64,000 nt of DNA from Ehretia macrophylla (taxonomy: Eukaryota > Streptophyta > Magnoliopsida > Boraginales > Ehretiaceae), in the NCBI GenBank assembly GCA_037974665.1, contig CM075782.1, forward strand, positions 39,670,851-39,734,850. Direction: 5' to 3'. Position 1 is the first letter of the stretch, and each line of letters starts with the position of its first letter. The translations under genes and the position numbers were made by a program. This document shows positions 46,559-60,200 of this stretch, in pieces. The notes below the pieces were generated by a model that was not told the origin of the DNA, did no database searches, and worked only from the letters and a program-made list of their open reading frames with translations.

Positions 46559-49023
46559 TGTCACGCCCCAACTCGACCCCTCTTACAATCAGTCAGGACG
46601 CAACGGAATTTCGGCAGCATAACGACTGTAACATGAACATCAGGGCTCTAAACCAACCCTTAATAACAACATACATCAAACTCCACAAATCACCAACCAA
46701 CTCCACAATCAAATTAACAACATACAACGCAACCATTTCATACATTAAACATTCTTTCATCAACTCATTCATAGTTATACGTCTCCGTTCCAACATAATA
46801 CATTTACTATATAACATACACTTCCAAAATAGATTATAGCCTACCTAGCAACCTAATCATAGACAAAATAAAGACTACTAAGATTGCATCAACTAATTCG
46901 TTATCTTTTCAACATCTTTTACATAATGAACTACAAAGCATATAAAAGTCTATTAAGTTAATATACAATATAGTAAAACAATACAACACCAATGATAAGA
47001 CTCTAGAACATAGGACTCATCCACGTAAGGCACGTTTTCCACATTCTCCTCTTCAGGAGGCACGTACCCGTAATCCTGTAAAAGTACACCTGTATGCATG
47101 CAATAATAGAGAGTGAGCTTATATAAATAAGCCCAGTGAGGATCCGATAGATCTCGAGCAAGGTTTACTAAACTCCTTGGAAATAATCCTTTGAGTCAGT
47201 AAACGCACAAAAACACAAATAATACTATCATCACATAACTATATGACCATTCAATAAAGGATACTCTCTCTAGTTGGTGTAGCTCCAAACGCCATCACGA
47301 TCTCAACCATTCTTCTTGTAACTCCCCATTACTCACGCACCCGGGGTACCCCCAATAACCTCGCCCTCCATGACACCTCCGTCATGCGAGCTGGAGGCGA
47401 TCTCTGATAGTCATGCCGTTATCAACCCGACAGCCCGATGCTGCCCGAGAGGTGGCACACACATACCAGAGACCCAGCAATAATAATAAACATCAATCAT
47501 CAATATTCCGAGAGATCAGCAACAAAAGTGCCCGATTCCCGTACTCAATAATCAATCAATAAAACATCAATATAACATCAATATAACATTAAACAGCAAA
47601 TAACTAAGTTAGATAACAAAGTAGGCCATCTAACCGAACATGCATTAAACACACAATCAAACTCTAATTTACCCATCAACAACTCACAATTCAATCACTC
47701 AACACCACCCAACCATCTAAAGGCATCGTTCAAGAAATTAAAGAATGACAACCTAAACTTCTAAAATTCATAACTTACAATCTACTAATCCAAACATTGC
47801 CAAATCAGTTTCTATCACTCACCCATTCAACCTACTACATTAACCCTCTCGGAAATCCACCATAACACCTCCAAATCATGCCCGATAACCCTAAAATCCT
47901 AAGATGTCATGGCTGGATTTTCCGGATTTTCACACAAACAATGTAATCGAAAATTCGGCATTACAACAGCGCTAACACGTAATTATCAAGTATTTAGAAA
48001 TCGACGGCAATCGATTTCGATCAACACAACTCATTTAATTCAACTTTGAACATTTTAATCAAAATTAAATACCCGGAAAATAAAAATTATGCTATATCCG
48101 ACAGAAACTCGTAGTATTAGTATATAATGATCCCTAGCATGCAAGGAGCAATAATCTAACATCAGATTTCAATTCTAACGGTTCAATCTTCATTTATACG
48201 CAAAAACACAAAAATGACATTTTGAGATCTAGAATTTTTCTCTCACCTTTGATGCGATATAAGCCTAGGAATGCGTGCTATGCGTGCCCAACAAGCAGAA
48301 TCCAAGTCGGTGCGAAGTTCTACGGACAAAAACTAGGTTTTTCTTTGAAAAATTGATTGAAAAGCTTGAGTTTTTCTCTTTCTTTTTCTCCCTCTTTTCT
48401 CTCGGCCTTGTGTGTGTTTGTGGAGTGTGTTTTGTGTTGTGTGAGTGTGTGTTGATGACATTATATAATAAAAAGCTTGGTCAATTAAAAAAATGCAAAG
48501 TCAAAGTTAGTTTTAATAGGTATTTTTGTGTTTTTAATGACTTTAATTGCATTTTAGTGCTCACCAAGTTAAAAATAATTATGCCACCCCCAAGATATCT
48601 CAAGTGGATTATTTTTAGGTGACAAGAAGTTTTACAATCCAACAATTTCACCCGAGTCGGCTTAAAACTCGATTTTCGCAAAAGTCGGTGTAAAAACCCT
48701 AATAAATTCTTAAGCCGATTTTAAAACCATTTTCATCAAACACAGGTCTATTAAAGTCCGTGGACTAGGTCTAGAAGGGTTAAAAAGACCAGTTTCAAAA
48801 TTATAGCGGACGTGTTTCGAAAACACTATTCACTGAAAATCGACGATAAAATTTCTGACTCCGTTTTTTATGAAAATTTCATGAATGCACATTTAGCATG
48901 TTCTAGGAGTATTGATATCAAAATTATAACATTCTAGGCCCTATAGCACATAAGCAGGTCAAATGCACGTAAAACGAGATAAAACACGTAAATCGAGTTA
49001 AAGCAGAAAAGTGGGGTTTCACA
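46559..49023 (-). repeat. 3' LTR of the LARD-like element
   Basis: 2465 bp. A TATA-like ATTATATAA box lies at 48461-48470 on the minus strand, followed by an AC-rich leader. It differs from the other LTR at 46687, 46779, 46782, 48429 and 48955. The 115-codon plus-strand ORF at 48275-48622 is a chance frame in LTR DNA. Confidence 0.92.
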
Positions 49024-49036
49024 TTCTCCCCTCCTT
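49024..49036 (-). other. Polypurine tract of the LARD-like element
   Basis: On the minus strand AAGGAGGGGAGAA directly precedes the LTR start TGTGAAACC. The sequence before it (GCGCGGACGCAATTG) parallels the GAGGACGAAATTTC motif of the chromovirus remnant. Confidence 0.88.
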
Positions 49037-51809
49037 AAAACAATTGCGTCCGCGCAATTCTCGAACTGACAGACAGTTAATTCCTCAATCGTTACACTTA
49101 ACAATACTTCTCTTAGTTCCCATTTATCTCTTAGGATGACAACTAACCAAAGACCTCAAAAGAACAATCACTGTTGACTGCAAGTTGATGATCATAGTTC
49201 CAAGACAATCTCCAATTCATAATTCTCTCCTACCTAATATCATATTGCATATGAAAGAAATTGCAACTCCAAGTCTTAGCATGACACCACTAATTATCAA
49301 TCATCCCCTACTACACTAAAGAGCTCTATGAACACCCCGAGGGTTTAAAAACTCATTCACGATGACATGAATGATTATTGATCAAGGAAATATTTCAAAA
49401 GTGACATTTGTTAGAATATGGCTCTTATGAAATTTACAAGGAAATACGAATATGGAAAGTCATATTCGAGCCAACAATCAAGTGAACAAGAGCTCAAATA
49501 GGTTAAAGAACCAAGAGCCTAATAGTTTAATAAGGAAGCATGATAACTAAGATAAGAAATGTCTCAGCATCTATCAGTTAAATAAGTACGAACAAACGAT
49601 GATGACGAGTCAAAACAGTGCTGAGTATGTTGAACAAAAATTCCTGAACAAGTAGATATTTCAATTCTCGATAATTGTTCAAGGAACCAACAAGTAAGTT
49701 GTACTTGAGGTGAAATGAAATTAAGAGATAAGAGATGATTAATTCAATAGAAAATATGAGTGTCAAGATAATGAGTATCTCAGCACGCAATAACCAAAGA
49801 AGTATAAATAAGAAATGACAATGCTGAGTATATTAAATGAGCAATTACAAGCAAAGTAATGGCTCAGGATTTAATAATGAAACAATAGGATTAACAAGGA
49901 TCAACAAGAATGACAATGATGAACTTAGGTAGAGAGTACATCAAGCAAGTGGAATTCGAACAAATAAAATGGTATACCAAAGGAAAAATTACTTTCAAAT
50001 GAATAGTAATAGGATGAAATGAAATATTGAAATCAATGGCTGGATATATAGAATGAAATATAGAAGTCTCAAACCTTAACTCCAATAAGTGACATTGCTA
50101 TAAGAAGCAAATATGAATGTTAAGAATAGAAACAATGTCAAATGAGTATAGGATCCATTAATCCAATAAGCAAAACTTTCAAGAAATAATTGATATGCTA
50201 GAAAAGTGTAACTCTCTCTCAAATAAGTGAGAATAGAGTAGAAGAGAATAATAAGACTGATAGAATTATGAAGCACAAGAAGGGTGTCCCACCTACACAT
50301 TTAAATACCAACAAGTCATATCCTACAATCTATCTTCCTTCAAAACAAGACACTAAGGAGATCTAGAGAACCTAAGGAGTCATAACAATCACCAAACAAG
50401 ATAAATCACTCCAAAATTTTACATTTCGTACCAGACCAATCACTAAACAAGATAATTCACCGATTACCCAACAAGATTAACTAATGAAGACTCCAAAATC
50501 TGATAACACAATACAGATTCATATTAACCCATTATAACATAAGAGAATCCCCAATCAACAATTTAGAAAGTCATACCACTTAAAACTCAAAAGCTCGATG
50601 TAGGCAAGTAAATGTTCAGCCACCGAAATGCATTCTTATTTCCTCAAATAATTCTATCTCCCAACAATTACATCTTCAATTAAAGTAACTTTAGTCAGGA
50701 ATCACTCCAATTGTTTCCAAGGTTTAAAGATCAAAACTCCAAAATACCCATTAATAATATAGCAATCCCAAATAGTAGAAATATTCACACGTTATACCAC
50801 ACTTCATTTCATTCACAAATATACATCACTAATTCCTCAAATAAATTCATTCTAAAATAACCTCAAGAAAGTATAATCTGAGTTGAGACTCCAAAAGTGT
50901 CTAATAATAACCTCATGGAAACCTCAACTTATGATTCATCTCCAAGTAATAACAAGTTAAACATGGCAACAAAAGTAATTATAATCATCAAGATACATTG
51001 CTATTTTCCTCGAACAACTTCATTCTCACTAAAGGAACATCAAGATCAATCCACTAAGCCGAAACTAAAATCCATAAGCATAACAATTAAAATCTCATCG
51101 ATAAACTACTAGAATAATAATAATTCAAAATCATGGCCTATCTCTATTTCCGAAAGCTCTTATAATCACCCTAGACATTAAAAGGTCACTCACGAGTTAA
51201 AACATGTATGCAACTATATCATATGAAAGACAAGTATAACGTAATGTGCAATTATCATACAATGCAACATTATTACATAACACACAATTCAACATATAAG
51301 AAGTCAACATCACATAAACAGGTTATATCACAGAAGTAAGTTATAAAGAATTAAAGTCACATAAGCAACAAACTTCACATAAGACAAGTTGATCACGTAA
51401 CTCACATTGGTCACTTAAAGTATATTGACCACCTAAAGCACGTTGTTTCACATAAGCTAGTTATAAACAATTAAAAGCACATAAACAACTAACTTCACAC
51501 AAGGCACAAAATCACATAAAACACAATTGTCACATAATACACATTAATCACATAATGCACATTAATCACATAATGCACATTAATCACAACACATTGAGTA
51601 CGTATAGCACGTTATCACATAAAACATATTGACCACATTAGTTCACTTAACACTCAAGGCATATTTGTCACATAGAATGTTAGACACATAAGTAAATTAA
51701 TCACATAAACATATTAACATACGTTTCACTTTTCTTTCACTTAATACATACTTGCATGCTTAGACCACTACCCACATTCCGAGGATACCCCGGCTGACAG
51801 CTAACATGC
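49037..51809 (-). other. Non-coding interior of the LARD-like element
   Basis: About 2.8 kb with no credible retroviral protein in six frames; ORFs stay under 75 codons and lack motifs. CACATAA-type heptamers (TTATGTG on the minus strand) are scattered through 51230-51720. Three copies of an 18 bp unit (CACATTAATCACATAATG) lie at about 51539-51592. Confidence 0.85.
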
Positions 51810-51821
51810 GCTCTGATACCA
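51810..51821 (-). other. Primer-binding site for initiator tRNA-Met
   Basis: TGGTATCAGAGC on the minus strand, 7 bp inside the right LTR, is complementary to the 3' end of plant tRNA-iMet. It fixes the right LTR as the 5' LTR. Confidence 0.9.
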
Positions 51822-51828
51822 CTTAAAC

Positions 51829-54293
51829 TGTCACGCCCCAACTCGACCCCTCTTACAATCAGTCAGGACGCAACGGAATTTCGGCAGCATAACGACTGTA
51901 ACATGAACATCAGGGCTCTAAACCAACCCTTAATAACAACATACATCAAACTCCACGAATCACCAACCAACTCCACAATCAAATTAACAACATACAACGC
52001 AACCATTTCATACATTAAACATTCTTTCATCAACTCATTCATAGTTATGCGCCTCCGTTCCAACATAATACATTTACTATATAACATACACTTCCAAAAT
52101 AGATTATAGCCTACCTAGCAACCTAATCATAGACAAAATAAAGACTACTAAGATTGCATCAACTAATTCGTTATCTTTTCAACATCTTTTACATAATGAA
52201 CTACAAAGCATATAAAAGTCTATTAAGTTAATATACAATATAGTAAAACAATACAACACCAATGATAAGACTCTAGAACATAGGACTCATCCACGTAAGG
52301 CACGTTTTCCACATTCTCCTCTTCAGGAGGCACGTACCCGTAATCCTGTAAAAGTACACCTGTATGCATGCAATAATAGAGAGTGAGCTTATATAAATAA
52401 GCCCAGTGAGGATCCGATAGATCTCGAGCAAGGTTTACTAAACTCCTTGGAAATAATCCTTTGAGTCAGTAAACGCACAAAAACACAAATAATACTATCA
52501 TCACATAACTATATGACCATTCAATAAAGGATACTCTCTCTAGTTGGTGTAGCTCCAAACGCCATCACGATCTCAACCATTCTTCTTGTAACTCCCCATT
52601 ACTCACGCACCCGGGGTACCCCCAATAACCTCGCCCTCCATGACACCTCCGTCATGCGAGCTGGAGGCGATCTCTGATAGTCATGCCGTTATCAACCCGA
52701 CAGCCCGATGCTGCCCGAGAGGTGGCACACACATACCAGAGACCCAGCAATAATAATAAACATCAATCATCAATATTCCGAGAGATCAGCAACAAAAGTG
52801 CCCGATTCCCGTACTCAATAATCAATCAATAAAACATCAATATAACATCAATATAACATTAAACAGCAAATAACTAAGTTAGATAACAAAGTAGGCCATC
52901 TAACCGAACATGCATTAAACACACAATCAAACTCTAATTTACCCATCAACAACTCACAATTCAATCACTCAACACCACCCAACCATCTAAAGGCATCGTT
53001 CAAGAAATTAAAGAATGACAACCTAAACTTCTAAAATTCATAACTTACAATCTACTAATCCAAACATTGCCAAATCAGTTTCTATCACTCACCCATTCAA
53101 CCTACTACATTAACCCTCTCGGAAATCCACCATAACACCTCCAAATCATGCCCGATAACCCTAAAATCCTAAGATGTCATGGCTGGATTTTCCGGATTTT
53201 CACACAAACAATGTAATCGAAAATTCGGCATTACAACAGCGCTAACACGTAATTATCAAGTATTTAGAAATCGACGGCAATCGATTTCGATCAACACAAC
53301 TCATTTAATTCAACTTTGAACATTTTAATCAAAATTAAATACCCGGAAAATAAAAATTATGCTATATCCGACAGAAACTCGTAGTATTAGTATATAATGA
53401 TCCCTAGCATGCAAGGAGCAATAATCTAACATCAGATTTCAATTCTAACGGTTCAATCTTCATTTATACGCAAAAACACAAAAATGACATTTTGAGATCT
53501 AGAATTTTTCTCTCACCTTTGATGCGATATAAGCCTAGGAATGCGTGCTATGCGTGCCCAACAAGCAGAATCCAAGTCGGTGCGAAGTTCTACGGACAAA
53601 AACTAGGTTTTTCTTTGAAAAATTGATTGAAAAGCTTGAGTTTTTCTCTTTCTTTTTCTCCCTCTTTTCTCTCGGCCTTGTGTGTGTTTGTGGAGTGTTT
53701 TTTGTGTTGTGTGAGTGTGTGTTGATGACATTATATAATAAAAAGCTTGGTCAATTAAAAAAATGCAAAGTCAAAGTTAGTTTTAATAGGTATTTTTGTG
53801 TTTTTAATGACTTTAATTGCATTTTAGTGCTCACCAAGTTAAAAATAATTATGCCACCCCCAAGATATCTCAAGTGGATTATTTTTAGGTGACAAGAAGT
53901 TTTACAATCCAACAATTTCACCCGAGTCGGCTTAAAACTCGATTTTCGCAAAAGTCGGTGTAAAAACCCTAATAAATTCTTAAGCCGATTTTAAAACCAT
54001 TTTCATCAAACACAGGTCTATTAAAGTCCGTGGACTAGGTCTAGAAGGGTTAAAAAGACCAGTTTCAAAATTATAGCGGACGTGTTTCGAAAACACTATT
54101 CACTGAAAATCGACGATAAAATTTCTGACTCCGTTTTTTATGAAAATTTCATGAATGCACATTTAGCATGTTCTAGGAGTATTGATATCAAAATTATAAC
54201 ATTCTAGGCCCTATAGCACATAAGAAGGTCAAATGCACGTAAAACGAGATAAAACACGTAAATCGAGTTAAAGCAGAAAAGTGGGGTTTCACA
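51829..54293 (-). repeat. 5' LTR of the LARD-like element
   Basis: 2465 bp, same length as its partner, offset 5270 bp. TATA-like box at 53731-53740 (minus). If active, transcription would start in this copy and run leftwards through the interior. Confidence 0.92.
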
Positions 54294-54734
54294 AAGTACG
54301 TCTGTATAAGAATTTAAATTTAGGGGTGGTCATTTACCAAAAGATAAGAAAAAAAGGTACAAGAAAATATGTATACACATGTATATATATTCACTCTTAC
54401 GCCTATAAATTCTCCCAAAACCCAACGAGGTCTCAAACACTTATAGTCTCATTCTTAACTTGAAAAAAGAAAAGAAAATTTCATCCTTCTTATCATAGCC
54501 ATATCAGTTTCTTTGTATCAATTAAACAAGTATATCTTATGCATCTCATAATCAAATTCAAAACGATTTCAATTACCACCAACCTGTTTTGAGATAAATT
54601 TAAACTATATTAGCTAACTTTTAGTTTTTCATCTTAATCTCATAGATAGTATAAAATTCATAACCTTATGACAACTAGTTGGTTGTTTGTTGAGACCGCA
54701 ACTCATTGCACAACATTTTTTTACTCTGTATATA

Positions 54735-55376
54735 CAGTAGAACTTTTTAAATTAATAATTGGTAAATTAATAATTTTTTTTAAATAATAAAATTGTCTAG
54801 TCCCGACTTCGGAATAGTGTAAAAAATTAATAATATCGATAAAATTATAAGATAATATTGTTAAAATATTTTCTTTGTATTTTATTCATCCAAATATTTT
54901 ATAAATTAATAATTAACTAAAAAATTAATAATAAATTGACTATGAGATTTTCTCAAAATATGAATCAATAGTAGCTTGTCTTTTGTTAAATTTCAAATCT
55001 AGTTGAATCTCATTTTTAATTATGTGCAATGTGCCTAAAGTCCTGGGTTGCTTTCTTGTAGTGCAATAAGAAGTTTTGGAATGTCATTAATGCTTTGAGT
55101 GCTTCGAAAGGTTGTGCATTATTATCAACTTCATCTTAAGAACGTTCTGTCATGTTGTTGATGATCTCATTCATGTTCAAAACTCCTGTATTAATTAGTG
55201 TCATTTTCACCGAGAAAATTCAAGAGATGGTTGAAATCTATTTTTTGACGCCGCCTCAGCTCTTTGACTACGACCCCAATTCACTAATGACGTGTCTGTT
55301 ATTGATAAATTGATATCCTATTAAATTAATAAAATTTAAGTTGTCCCAATATTATTAATTTAATGAGGTTATATTG
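54735..55376. mobile_element. Emigrant/pogo-like (Tc1/mariner) deletion derivative (642 bp)
   Basis: The ends CAGTAGAACTTTTTAAATTA and (inverted) CAATATAACCTCATTAAATT, flanked by TA at 54733-54734 and 55377-55378, match the Emigrant/Lemi type (CAGTAAAACCTCTATAAATT). Repeated AAATTAATAA motifs follow inside both ends. The centre (about 55010-55240) is less AT-rich and may be a leftover of a transposase gene; no motif could be read with confidence. Confidence 0.78.
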
Positions 55377-55378
55377 TA

Positions 55379-56957
55379 TGTGGTTTATCACCTTACTACA
55401 TTCTAACTATGAAAATTTTGATATAAAAAGAATTCTTGGGCTCAAAGACCGTTTAGTTTATTCCACGCCGTTATTGGATCACTTTGTAAAATGTTCATGG
55501 AAAAAGATATACTTTGCATCTAGGATACTACCTATAAACAAAAGGGTATATATAATTCATCGTAACAGTCAAGAAATTAATGAGAATCAATAACATTATT
55601 AGGCAATTTTCTTCGGAAGTTATTCAATAGTTTGAGAAGATTTGTTTTATGTAAAACTTTGAACGACAAGTGTGCCAGACTGTGAATTATTACAAAGTTG
55701 AAAAAAAAATTGTAATTAGTATGATTCTAAGCTCACATGTAATGACACCATGATAGTTTCAAATGATAAGTCTCTTCAATGGAGACCTTAGCTACATCTT
55801 AGGGTTTATGAGTTGTTGGTCCAATTAATTACATACGGGTAAGTATATATGCATTTCCACAATAATTAATGTTTTTGTATTTCACATAAATTTAGTCAAC
55901 TTTGTATTTTACCTAATATATATTAATTATCATCACGACCAACAAAAAAGGGGGAAAAAATCCCTTCTACAACAAGTTTACTTCCCACTAAATGTTCTGT
56001 TCTTCACGCAGCTTCAATTTTTTATTTTTTATCAAACACAGCTTCAGTTTGAAGTATTTAAGCTGAAGTAAAATGAAAGAAAACAAAACTATTCGAAGCC
56101 CAATTGCCTAAAATAGTTTTATGTGCGTATACCACTGTGCTAACAAGGCCCATTACCTCAAAGACGGATTAGATGAATGGGCGGAAGCTTTAACATGGGC
56201 CTCATCTCTTTTAAAAGTTCCAAACGAATGTCACATGCCACTTATCCCATTGTGGCTTGTGTTATCAAATCTTACAGAGTGTTTAGAAGTATTTGTGGTG
56301 TCAAATTTATTTGATTTGTAGACAAAATTTGTGAAAATTTGTATTTATAAATAAATTTATTCTTTTGGTATTGTAAAAACAGTATTAAATCAATTCCGTG
56401 ATTTGTAAATATATTTATTATTGGTATTCTTTTTCTACTCCTATATCTTGGAGCTCTGCTTTTAAATTTTTGATACGAATATGTGTTCTAACAATAGTAC
56501 TACGTAATTTTGAAATTAAACTTGATTAATTCGTATCGATGAATAAATAATACAAATAAATAATTTGTGATTTTAGATGACTAAGTATGCTAAGACTACC
56601 TGAAAATAAAGATGGACAAATAAATAACTTATGATTTAAACTTCTAATTCGAATATGAAAAAAAAAAAACTTAGATTTAGAAATATGAAAATAAGGATGG
56701 ACGAAGAAATTTGATGTCATCCCCCTCCTATCATTCTCTGCAAGAAAAATGAGTGGAGCTGGAACTGTGCTAACAGTAATGCTTCCATATGGTTGATGTA
56801 GCCCCTAATTTCCTAACTAATCAGTACATATATTAATTTTATAATAAATATGTCTTACTTCGAAACCCAGACGAGCTTGCAAAATGCACGGCTTCACTTT
56901 ACCTATATAGAGATTATATTACACATGCCAAAATTGGGAATCATAATGTTGCTAAAT
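55379..56957. other. Intergenic DNA, nothing recognised
   Basis: ORFs at 55363-55593 and 56121-56321 lack family motifs. No transposon ends were found. Confidence 0.45.
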
Positions 56958-56966
56958 ATTAAATTA

Positions 56967-57276
56967 CGAGTTAATATTATTTTTGGTCCCTTATCTTTGA
57001 TTTCATTGACGATATAGTCTCTTATTTTTAAAAATGATAAATTTTAGTCTCTTATCTTTTCAAGTGGAGACATTGTTAGTCATTTTGTGTGAATTCGTTA
57101 AAATTTTAACGGCAGTCTTTTTTTTCACAAAGACACAAGTGCTGGACACGTGTGTTTGCCGTTAAATTTTTAACGGATTCACACAAAAGATAAAGGACTG
57201 AAATGTATCACTTTTGAAAATAAATGACCATATCGTCAATAAAATTAAAAATAAAGGACCTAAAGTGATATTAACC
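56967..57276. mobile_element. Mutator-like foldback MITE (310 bp)
   Basis: GAGTTAATATTATTTTTGGT and the inverted right end GGTTAATATCACTTTAGGT are followed by complementary arms. These include GATGACGATAT-like blocks and the inner pair GTGTGAATTCGTTAAAATTT against its partner near 57165-57190. A perfect 9 bp duplication ATTAAATTA flanks it (56958-56966, 57277-57285). Confidence 0.82.
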
Positions 57277-57285
57277 ATTAAATTA

Positions 57286-60200
57286 TTTATATTGTTGATA
57301 AAATTTGAGTAGTGGGCAAATTAAATGCACGTTGTTGAAAGAAAAAAAAAATTAAACCTTCTATATTTAGTCAATAGTGGGGGTTAAGGAGCATAAATCT
57401 ATATATTTATATTTATATATGCTACTATATAGCATAAGTGTGCCAGCAATTTTGGCTATAAACATTTTCCCTTTTAAAGCACATGGGGAATCATATATAT
57501 CCCAAACTGCAAGAAGGAGTTGTATAAAAGAGAAGTAAAAAGACACAAAAAAAGTTAATAATATCAAATAAACTGGGAGGTAATATGTATTTAACCTTAA
57601 GGATTAGTCTAGATTATCTAGTTATAGAGTACTTAAAGTGTAGGTGAAGGATTTAGCCACATAGGGTTCAAATAGGCTAAGAGTCTATTCTCCTTTTAGC
57701 CCAATCCCAATAAGCTTTATGTCTAATTAATTAATTCGACCATATTTTTTTTAGGATAGGGCCAACCTAGAATTTTTGTTCAGTGACCTACAACCACATA
57801 ATTTAAGATTCATATACAAAAACTTTTATTCAGTGAGAGTAAGTTGATTTTTCAAAAAAAATACCCTTAAAATACACATTAAAAAAAAAAAAATTGGATG
57901 AGTGGGCCTACAACACCTCTGTCCTTGGGGTAATATGTATTTCGAGATTTGAATCCTAAAATGAAGTCAAAAGGCTTTCTAGTAGTACCAATGGCGGGGG
58001 TATTTTACGGCAAGGGAGTGCTGCAACCTCCACTCACCTCAAAATTTTTTTAAAATATTATGTATGTTTAAGTTAAAAAATTAATTTAGTCCCACTTAAT
58101 TTTTTTATATATATAAATATTAAATCATGTAATTTTAATACTCATTAAATAAAAATTATGAATCTGTTATTAGTAGTAATCATCATCATTAAAGAAATAA
58201 AAACGAACTTGTGACCTTTCTATCCACGAGCAAACCGCCACCGCCCATTCAATAGAATACCACTAATTATTAGCTTAGCAAATGCAAAGAAAACGAATTT
58301 TTTATAGCAGTCATATTTAGTAACAACTCACAACAGGGCAAAACATATGCATGAGAGCACCCACCAACACAAGAAGAAAAATAAAATTCTTTAGTTGATT
58401 ATTTTAACTTTTCCAAGCGTTTTATATTGCATGATTTGCTTACCAACAAAAAAAAGTCCAACATTTCTAATTTGTAATCTTGCTATGAGTACAAACATGT
58501 AACAGGAACGGGGACAAGATAAATTCTTTGACAATTTTTTCGGATTTGGATCTAATGAACCTATTTATCAAGATAAAACTCGTTACTAGGGTAAAATAAA
58601 GAGAGATGCAGTAGAAAAGTAAAAGATACTACTATTTGATATATGATAATCAAAGGGAGAGAGGGAAAGTTGTAGTAATTCTTTGAAAAAGTTCGGTTAT
58701 CTTCTATGGGAAAATCTCACTAGAAGTCCCCATTGTTTCATTTTGTTCCAAACTAGTCCCCATTGTTTAAAGTGTACTAAATTAGTCCCCAATATTTAGA
58801 AAAAAAGTCTCAAAATGGTCCTCACATCCAAAATTCTGTTATCTTTGACAAAAAATTAGTAAAAAGACTAAATTAACCTCACAAATACTAAATTATAGAT
58901 TTTTAACTAATAATAATTATGAATCCATTCATGTGCACCACCACGTGACCTTTAACATTTTTTCTCTTTAATTTAAAAGAGATTTACAAAGTAATATTAC
59001 ATAACTTAGAATATTAATTTTAAAAATCAATATCGATATCTCTCGCACATAAATCTATAAAAATGAAAGAATTTGTAAAGGAAACGATCCTAGTTTTCTT
59101 GATATTTTAAACAATGGGGACTTCTAAAAAATGAAAGAATTTGTAGAGGAAACGATCCTTACTGTTTTCTTCATGTTGAAACTTAATTTGTGGGCTAGTT
59201 TTCTTGATATTTTAAAAGCATTTTATTTTCCCTTTGCTTGAGATCAGCAATTTGTTTAATTAATCCCACTTAGCCAAAAAAAGTAATAATGATTATTGTC
59301 AATCCTATTTCTATTCTCAATTTCCATTGCAACAAGTGGTGCATCGAGGACTCCTGGCGACCTCTGGTAGGTTCATCTTGTCAATAATTTCTTTTTTCGT
59401 TTTCTTTAAATATGAAAACAACCAATATATCTTATAAGATTAACGAAATTTTAATTTTATCAATGTTCATGAGAGAATTCAAATAAATATTAAAAGTCGG
59501 TGAGCGATTTTGAAATTTAACATAAAATTCGAGGGACAAAATGAATTTTACACATTTTGCTTATGAAAAGTAATAAAAACCGAATAGACATTAGAACATC
59601 CTGCAAAATTTAATTAGTTAGCCAAGTGAAAAAAGGTAAAAAATGAACAGACAGAAAGCACATTTTTAGGAGCTCGAAATGCTATACTTTTCTTTCTTTA
59701 TTGCAAAATATTTATGGCCAAAAAATGTGGTTTTCATCGTGTAAAGTCATTCAAGAACGTTGCCCAATGCAAGACACCTTAACGTTCGTATGTCTCAACA
59801 ACTACTTCTGCATTAAGCAATTATAATTTGTAGAGTTTCTTTTTTTTTTTTTACCCCCACCTCAATTTGCTTTTACCCGATAAGATTTGAACTCTGATTT
59901 TTTAATTATTAAGACGAATAATTTATTATTAGATTACTTTTGAACTGATAAATCAGAATTATTGATTATTATAAGTGATACTCTATCAGCAAACGAAGGT
60001 ATAAAAGATGGTGAGAAGTGGTTGAGGAATTTGACCAAATTCTCGAAAATTGTGCACCGATATTGTTAACTACTACCCATTAAGGGCAGATTAATAGCAT
60101 GAGAATAGGCTTATCCTCACCCTAAGGAGTAGGGATTTATTTATAATTATACAATGGCTTAAAGGTGAAGTTAAATTGAGGAAGATTTTTTGTCCACGTC

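Larger units (their letters stand above)
46554..54298 (-). mobile_element. Complete non-coding LTR retrotransposon (LARD-like), young insertion
   Basis: Two 2465 bp LTRs flank a 2805 bp interior. The target duplication AAGTA is perfect (46554-46558, 54294-54298). Ends are TGTCACGCCC..GTTTCACA on the plus strand. Orientation is minus, from the primer-binding site beside the right LTR and the polypurine tract beside the left one. I counted five differences between the LTRs. The interior carries no gag, protease, reverse transcriptase or integrase in any frame. The LTRs are homologous to the chromovirus LTR at 1380-3825. The element can be copied only with proteins from a related coding element. 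Confidence 0.92.

Noticed and set aside
46558-46839. 93-codon ORF similar to a minus ORF at 3657-3854
   Set aside because: The similarity is that of the LTR ends of two related retrotransposons, read in a chance frame.
48275-48622. 115-codon ORF kept in both LARD LTRs (also 53545-53892)
   Set aside because: Identity between LTRs follows from their recent copying, not from selection; no motif, and the AC-rich promoter-leader zone lies in it.
51228-51720. CACATAA repeats considered as a CRISPR-like array
   Set aside because: Units are short, irregularly spaced and variable, and the host is a plant; they belong to the retrotransposon interior.
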